DNA from: Methylophaga sp.
GTDB lineage: Bacteria; Pseudomonadota; Gammaproteobacteria; Nitrosococcales; Methylophagaceae
Length of the DNA stretch: 26,604 bases
Assembly (NCBI RefSeq): GCF_030651745.1
Contig: NZ_JAUSCC010000043.1
Location: 1-26,604, forward strand
Direction of reading: 5' to 3'
Below are positions 23,798 through 26,604 of the stretch, piece after piece. A model generated the notes under the pieces. That model saw only the letters and a program-made list of their open reading frames with translations, was not told the origin of the DNA and searched no databases. Positions within the stretch are counted from its first letter, which is position 1. Every line of letters starts with the position of its first letter. A program made the position numbers and the translations under genes.

Positions 23798-23822
23798 ATA
23801 CCCGACTATTTTAGTCAACTTT
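23798..23822 (-). promoter_or_regulatory. Type 1 IscR binding site
   Basis: Read on the minus strand, the 25 bases match 24 of 25 positions of the E. coli type 1 IscR consensus as I know it, with arms GTTGACT and AGTCGGGTAT around an AAAAT centre. Such sites are bound by cluster-loaded IscR to repress the isc operon. The site overlaps the last codons and stop of cysE, so it lies inside the read-through path from cysE into iscR. Confidence 0.78.
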
Positions 23823-24605
23823 AGCCGAATCAGACTCTTTATCAAGTTCACAACCATCCAGTTCGGGCATAGAAACGTCCGGTATTTCACCGCCCAGACG
23901 ATGAATGGTCTGGCACATCGCATCCATACGCTTTTCCATTAGATGAATATGCTCAATCAGACCATGTATCGCAGAGGCCACCGGATCCGGTGTTTGTGTG
24001 GAGGTACCATAAGCGTCAAAGCCAACTGATTGAGCCAGTTTCTCCTGAGCTTGTTTGTCTGGATTTTTCTGGCTTCTAACCACCCGACCAGGAATACCAA
24101 CTACCGTTTCATTTGCAGCAACATCCTTAACGACTACGGCATTAGATCCGATTCGGGCACCGTCATGAATTGTAATCGGACCCAAGACTTTTGCCCCGGC
24201 ACCCACTACAACATTATTGGTTAATGTCGGATGCCGTTTACCGCCCTTCCAGGATGTTCCGCCTAAGGTCACACCATGATATAGCGTGCAATCATCGCCA
24301 ATTTCAGCTGTTTCACCGATCACAACACCCATGCCATGATCAATAAAAAATCGTCGACCGATTTTGGCACCTGGATGAATTTCGATGCCAGTCATCCAAC
24401 GACCAATGGTTGAGATAAACCTGGCCAGCCACATCCAGCCTTTTTTCCATAGCCAGTGACTGAAACGATGCAAAGTCAGAGCATGTACGCCAGGATAAGT
24501 AGTGACGATCTCAAATACATTGCGCGCAGCCGGATCTCTGTCAAATACGCAGTAGATATCTTCTTTAAAACGCTGCCAGCGGGTTACATGTATTTGATCG
24601 TTCAT
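23811..24605 (-). CDS. cysE: Serine O-acetyltransferase
   Basis: Makes O-acetylserine from serine and acetyl-CoA, the committed step of cysteine synthesis. The 264-residue protein has an N-terminal helical region and a left-handed beta-helix of hexapeptide repeats ([18 protein letters not shown], then [19 protein letters not shown]), with the catalytic His in [12 protein letters not shown] and the loop [14 protein letters not shown]. It is of the shorter EpsC-like type, with an extra C-terminal tail of about 70 residues ending in an acidic stretch. It overlaps trmJ by 4 bases and precedes iscR, so substrate supply (cysteine) and use (cysteine desulfurase) are encoded together. Confidence 0.94.
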   Translation of the reverse strand: MNDQIHVTRWQRFKEDIYCVFDRDPAARNVFEIVTTYPGVHALTLHRFSHWLWKKGWMWLARFISTIGRWMTGIEIHPGAKIGRRFFIDHGMGVVIGETAEIGDDCTLYHGVTLGGTSWKGGKRHPTLTNNVVVGAGAKVLGPITIHDGARIGSNAVVVKDVAANETVVGIPGRVVRSQKNPDKQAQEKLAQSVGFDAYGTSTQTPDPVASAIHGLIEHIHLMEKRMDAMCQTIHRLGGEIPDVSMPELDGCELDKESDSAKVD

Positions 24606-25336
24606 TTTGAATTCCTCGCTTTGGTTTCTGCTGCACGCAAAATACCATGCAAAATCTGAACTTCGTTACGGTCTAGATCCGCTCGATTAAATAACCGGCG
24701 AATCCGTCGCATTAAATAACGTGGATTGGTCGGGTCCAAAAAGCCAATGGTGGTCAAGCTACGTTCGAAATGATCATATAAATGCACCAAATCTTCAGCA
24801 TGAATTGCTTCCCGCTCCTCACCCACTCGACCTTTTTCAATTGTTGGATTAAAACTCATGCGTAATTCATAAGCCATCACTTGCACCGCTGCTGCCAGAT
24901 TCAGTGAGCTATAGTCTGGATTAGCCGGAATATTCACCAAGGTATGACACATATCGAGTTCATCATTTGATAAACCTGAATGCTCCCGACCAAACACAAT
25001 AGCAATATGGGTGTCGTCATCATATTTTTCAAGCGAGGTAACCGCTTCCCGTGGGTTCATTAACGGCACAGCCAAATGTCTGAGTCGAGCGCTCATGCCA
25101 AATACATGTTGGCATCCGGTTAACGCTGATTGCAGACTGTCATGCACCACTGCTTTGGCAAGCACATCATCCGCGCCAGATGCACGGGCTGTAGCTTCAG
25201 CACTTGGGTATATTTTAGGTGCGACCAGATGCAGATTAGATAGGCCCATCGTTTTCATTGCTCTGGCTGAGGCACCGATATTGCCCGGATGGGTGGTGCC
25301 AACCAGCACAAAGCGAACTTTTTCTAAAAGCGTCAT
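24602..25336 (-). CDS. trmJ: tRNA (cytidine/uridine-2'-O-)-methyltransferase TrmJ
   Basis: SPOUT-fold enzyme that 2'-O-methylates position 32 of certain tRNAs using S-adenosylmethionine. The 244-residue protein (E. coli 246) shows motif 1 [21 protein letters not shown] near the start (quoted up to the conserved N-I-G-A-x-A-R-A-M), motif 2 [17 protein letters not shown] and motif 3 [18 protein letters not shown], the last two forming the knotted cofactor site. It overlaps queA by 4 bases at its start and cysE by 4 at its end. In many gammaproteobacteria trmJ precedes the cysE/iscR region, which supports the call. Confidence 0.94.
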   Translation of the reverse strand: MTLLEKVRFVLVGTTHPGNIGASARAMKTMGLSNLHLVAPKIYPSAEATARASGADDVLAKAVVHDSLQSALTGCQHVFGMSARLRHLAVPLMNPREAVTSLEKYDDDTHIAIVFGREHSGLSNDELDMCHTLVNIPANPDYSSLNLAAAVQVMAYELRMSFNPTIEKGRVGEEREAIHAEDLVHLYDHFERSLTTIGFLDPTNPRYLMRRIRRLFNRADLDRNEVQILHGILRAAETKARNSK

Positions 25337-26364
25337 ACAGTTTTCCTGGTGATAAACATGGCGTCACCGTAACTGAAAAAACGATAACGTTGCTCAATAG
25401 CGTGTTGATAGGCAGACATAATATGCTCACGTCCAGCAAAGGCAGACACCAACATTAATAAGGTGGATTCAGATAAATGAAAGTTAGTCACCATCGCATC
25501 CACTGAGCGGAATTGATATCCCGGATAAATAAAGATATCTGTTTCGCCGGAATAAGCGGCAATTTCACCACTTCGAGAAGCACTTTCTAAAGCCCGCACA
25601 CTGGTGGTACCTACCGCAATCACTCGTCCGCCTTTTTCACGGGTTTGACGAACTTTTTCACATACAGTTTCACTGACATCAATACGTTCGGAATGCATCT
25701 GATGAGTACGAATATCTTCAACACGAACTGGCTGAAAGGTGCCGGCACCAACATGTAAAGTCACTTCAACCATATCGATACCACTGTCACGAATACGCTG
25801 CATCAACTCATTATCAAAATGTAGTCCGGCAGTTGGTGCCGCCACTGCACCGACTTGCTTGGCATACACCGTCTGATAACGGTCCAAATCGCTTTTATCA
25901 ACTTCACGTTCTATATAAGGAGGAAGCGGTAACCGGCCATATTGCTCAAGTGCTTCGATTACATCGCCTGCAATATCAAACTGAAGCTCAAATAAAGCAT
26001 CATGGCGGCCTAATACTTGTGCACGAAGCTCAGATTCCAGAATTAATATCCGCCCCGCCCCAGGGGATTTACTGCTGCGGATATGTGCCAAAACCCGTTT
26101 ATCATCCAACACCCGTTCCACCAATACTTCAATCTTGCCGCCAGTTTCCTTTTCACCCAGCAAACGGGCAGGAATTACCTTGGTATTATTGAAGACCAGT
26201 AAATCATTGGGTTTTAGTAAATCCAGGATCTCACTGAACTGGCGATCAGCCAATTCACCACGATTACCATCCAGTGTCAGCAAGCGGCTGGCAGTTCGAT
26301 GTTTTGACGGATACTGGGCGATTAACTCCGGCGGGAGTTCAAATTGAAAGTCGGTACGATGCAT
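25333..26364 (-). CDS. queA: S-adenosylmethionine:tRNA ribosyltransferase-isomerase QueA
   Basis: Transfers and isomerises the ribosyl part of S-adenosylmethionine onto preQ1 at tRNA position 34, giving epoxyqueuosine. The 343-residue protein matches the family length and has [12 protein letters not shown] near its start, [40 protein letters not shown] and the C-terminal [21 protein letters not shown] block. In many relatives queA precedes tgt; here the next gene is trmJ, overlapping by 4 bases, so a tRNA-modification pair heads the operon. The ATG at 26364 has no strong ribosome site but gives the standard N-terminus. Confidence 0.97.
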   Translation of the reverse strand: MHRTDFQFELPPELIAQYPSKHRTASRLLTLDGNRGELADRQFSEILDLLKPNDLLVFNNTKVIPARLLGEKETGGKIEVLVERVLDDKRVLAHIRSSKSPGAGRILILESELRAQVLGRHDALFELQFDIAGDVIEALEQYGRLPLPPYIEREVDKSDLDRYQTVYAKQVGAVAAPTAGLHFDNELMQRIRDSGIDMVEVTLHVGAGTFQPVRVEDIRTHQMHSERIDVSETVCEKVRQTREKGGRVIAVGTTSVRALESASRSGEIAAYSGETDIFIYPGYQFRSVDAMVTNFHLSESTLLMLVSAFAGREHIMSAYQHAIEQRYRFFSYGDAMFITRKTV

Positions 26365-26473
26365 GGCGAGATCATAGCAGAGCTACTATGTTTTTCGTTA
26401 GGTTAAATCTGGGCCGAACAAGAAAATATTACTAATTAGTTAATTCAGGCTTTCATAATGAGGCAGCCCTCGT

Positions 26474-26479
26474 TATAAT
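26474..26479 (+). promoter_or_regulatory. -10 element of the tRNA-Leu promoter
   Basis: A perfect TATAAT lies 12 bases before the tRNA 5' end and is followed by a GC-containing discriminator. The -35 position at 17-base spacing holds only TTTCAT (26451-26456), a poor match. Confidence 0.6.
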
Positions 26480-26491
26480 GCTCGGCTTGTT

Positions 26492-26576
26492 GCCGGGGTG
26501 GCGGAACTGGTAGACGCGCCGGATTCAAAATCCGGTTTCTTCGGAAGTGCGAGTTCGATTCTCGCCCTCGGTACCA
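26492..26576 (+). tRNA. tRNA-Leu (anticodon CAA)
   Basis: An 85-base tRNA with encoded 3' CCA. The acceptor arms GCCGGGG and CCTCGGT pair with two G-U pairs. The anticodon stem CCGGA/TCCGG closes the loop TTCAAAA, placing CAA at positions 34-36, which reads UUG. The extended variable arm (TTTCTTCGGAAG region) and the D-arm GGTAGACGC are typical of leucine tRNAs, and GTTCGATTC forms the T loop. It resembles E. coli leuX. Confidence 0.95.
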
Positions 26577-26604
26577 ACATTAACCTAGTATTATCAATAG
26601 GTTA

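Noticed and set aside
1..26604. CRISPR arrays, transposases, phage genes or long direct repeats
   Set aside because: None was seen; genes are densely packed housekeeping and methylotrophy genes with short spacers.

Overview
The window reads as chromosomal DNA of a methylotrophic gammaproteobacterium. Housekeeping proteins (DnaE, AccA, TilS, PilU, BioA, IscR, TrmJ, QueA) are gammaproteobacterial in length and motifs. The middle carries a methanol dehydrogenase maturation operon and a separate gene for the PQQ precursor peptide PqqA. This combination, with moderate base composition, fits a Methylophaga-like marine methylotroph; the genus is inference from memory. I saw no transposase, phage gene, CRISPR array or rRNA.

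Left part (1-8861, all minus strand): ldt, nagZ, dnaE, pilU, accA, tilS and the first 38 codons of pyrG (cut by the window edge). dnaE-accA-tilS-pyrG is a familiar gammaproteobacterial order, here with pilU inserted and an L,D-transpeptidase-fold gene without a signal peptide next to nagZ.

Middle (8903-17747): mxaR-mxaS-mxaA-mxaC-mxaK-mxaL on the minus strand, mostly overlapping or nearly so, followed after 81 bases by a second mxaC-like gene. These encode a MoxR ATPase, a DUF58 protein, a membrane-anchored periplasmic protein, three von Willebrand A membrane proteins and a small membrane protein, the set needed to mature calcium- and PQQ-dependent methanol dehydrogenase. The structural genes mxaFJGI and mxaD are not in the window. 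Diverging from mxaR across a 464-base intergenic region is a NarX/NarL-type two-component pair, a good candidate for controlling methanol oxidation. The intergenic region holds a cluster of GCAAA/TTTGC half-sites.

Next (17770-20295, minus): ahpC-ahpF (peroxide removal), and pqqA, a 23-residue ORF with its own strong terminator. PQQ is the cofactor of methanol dehydrogenase, so pqqA links functionally to the mxa block.

Right part (20407-26364, minus): bioA, then queA-trmJ-cysE (4-base overlaps) leading into iscR-iscS-iscA. A near-perfect type 1 IscR site lies at the cysE stop codon in front of iscR. iscU and the hsc/fdx genes are absent here. The window ends with a plus-strand tRNA-Leu(CAA).

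Nothing here looks like a wholly new system. The points most worth pursuing are the duplicated mxaC-like gene, the two-component pair with its repeated half-sites, the isolated pqqA, and the iscU-less, IscR-controlled cysE-iscR-iscS-iscA arrangement.
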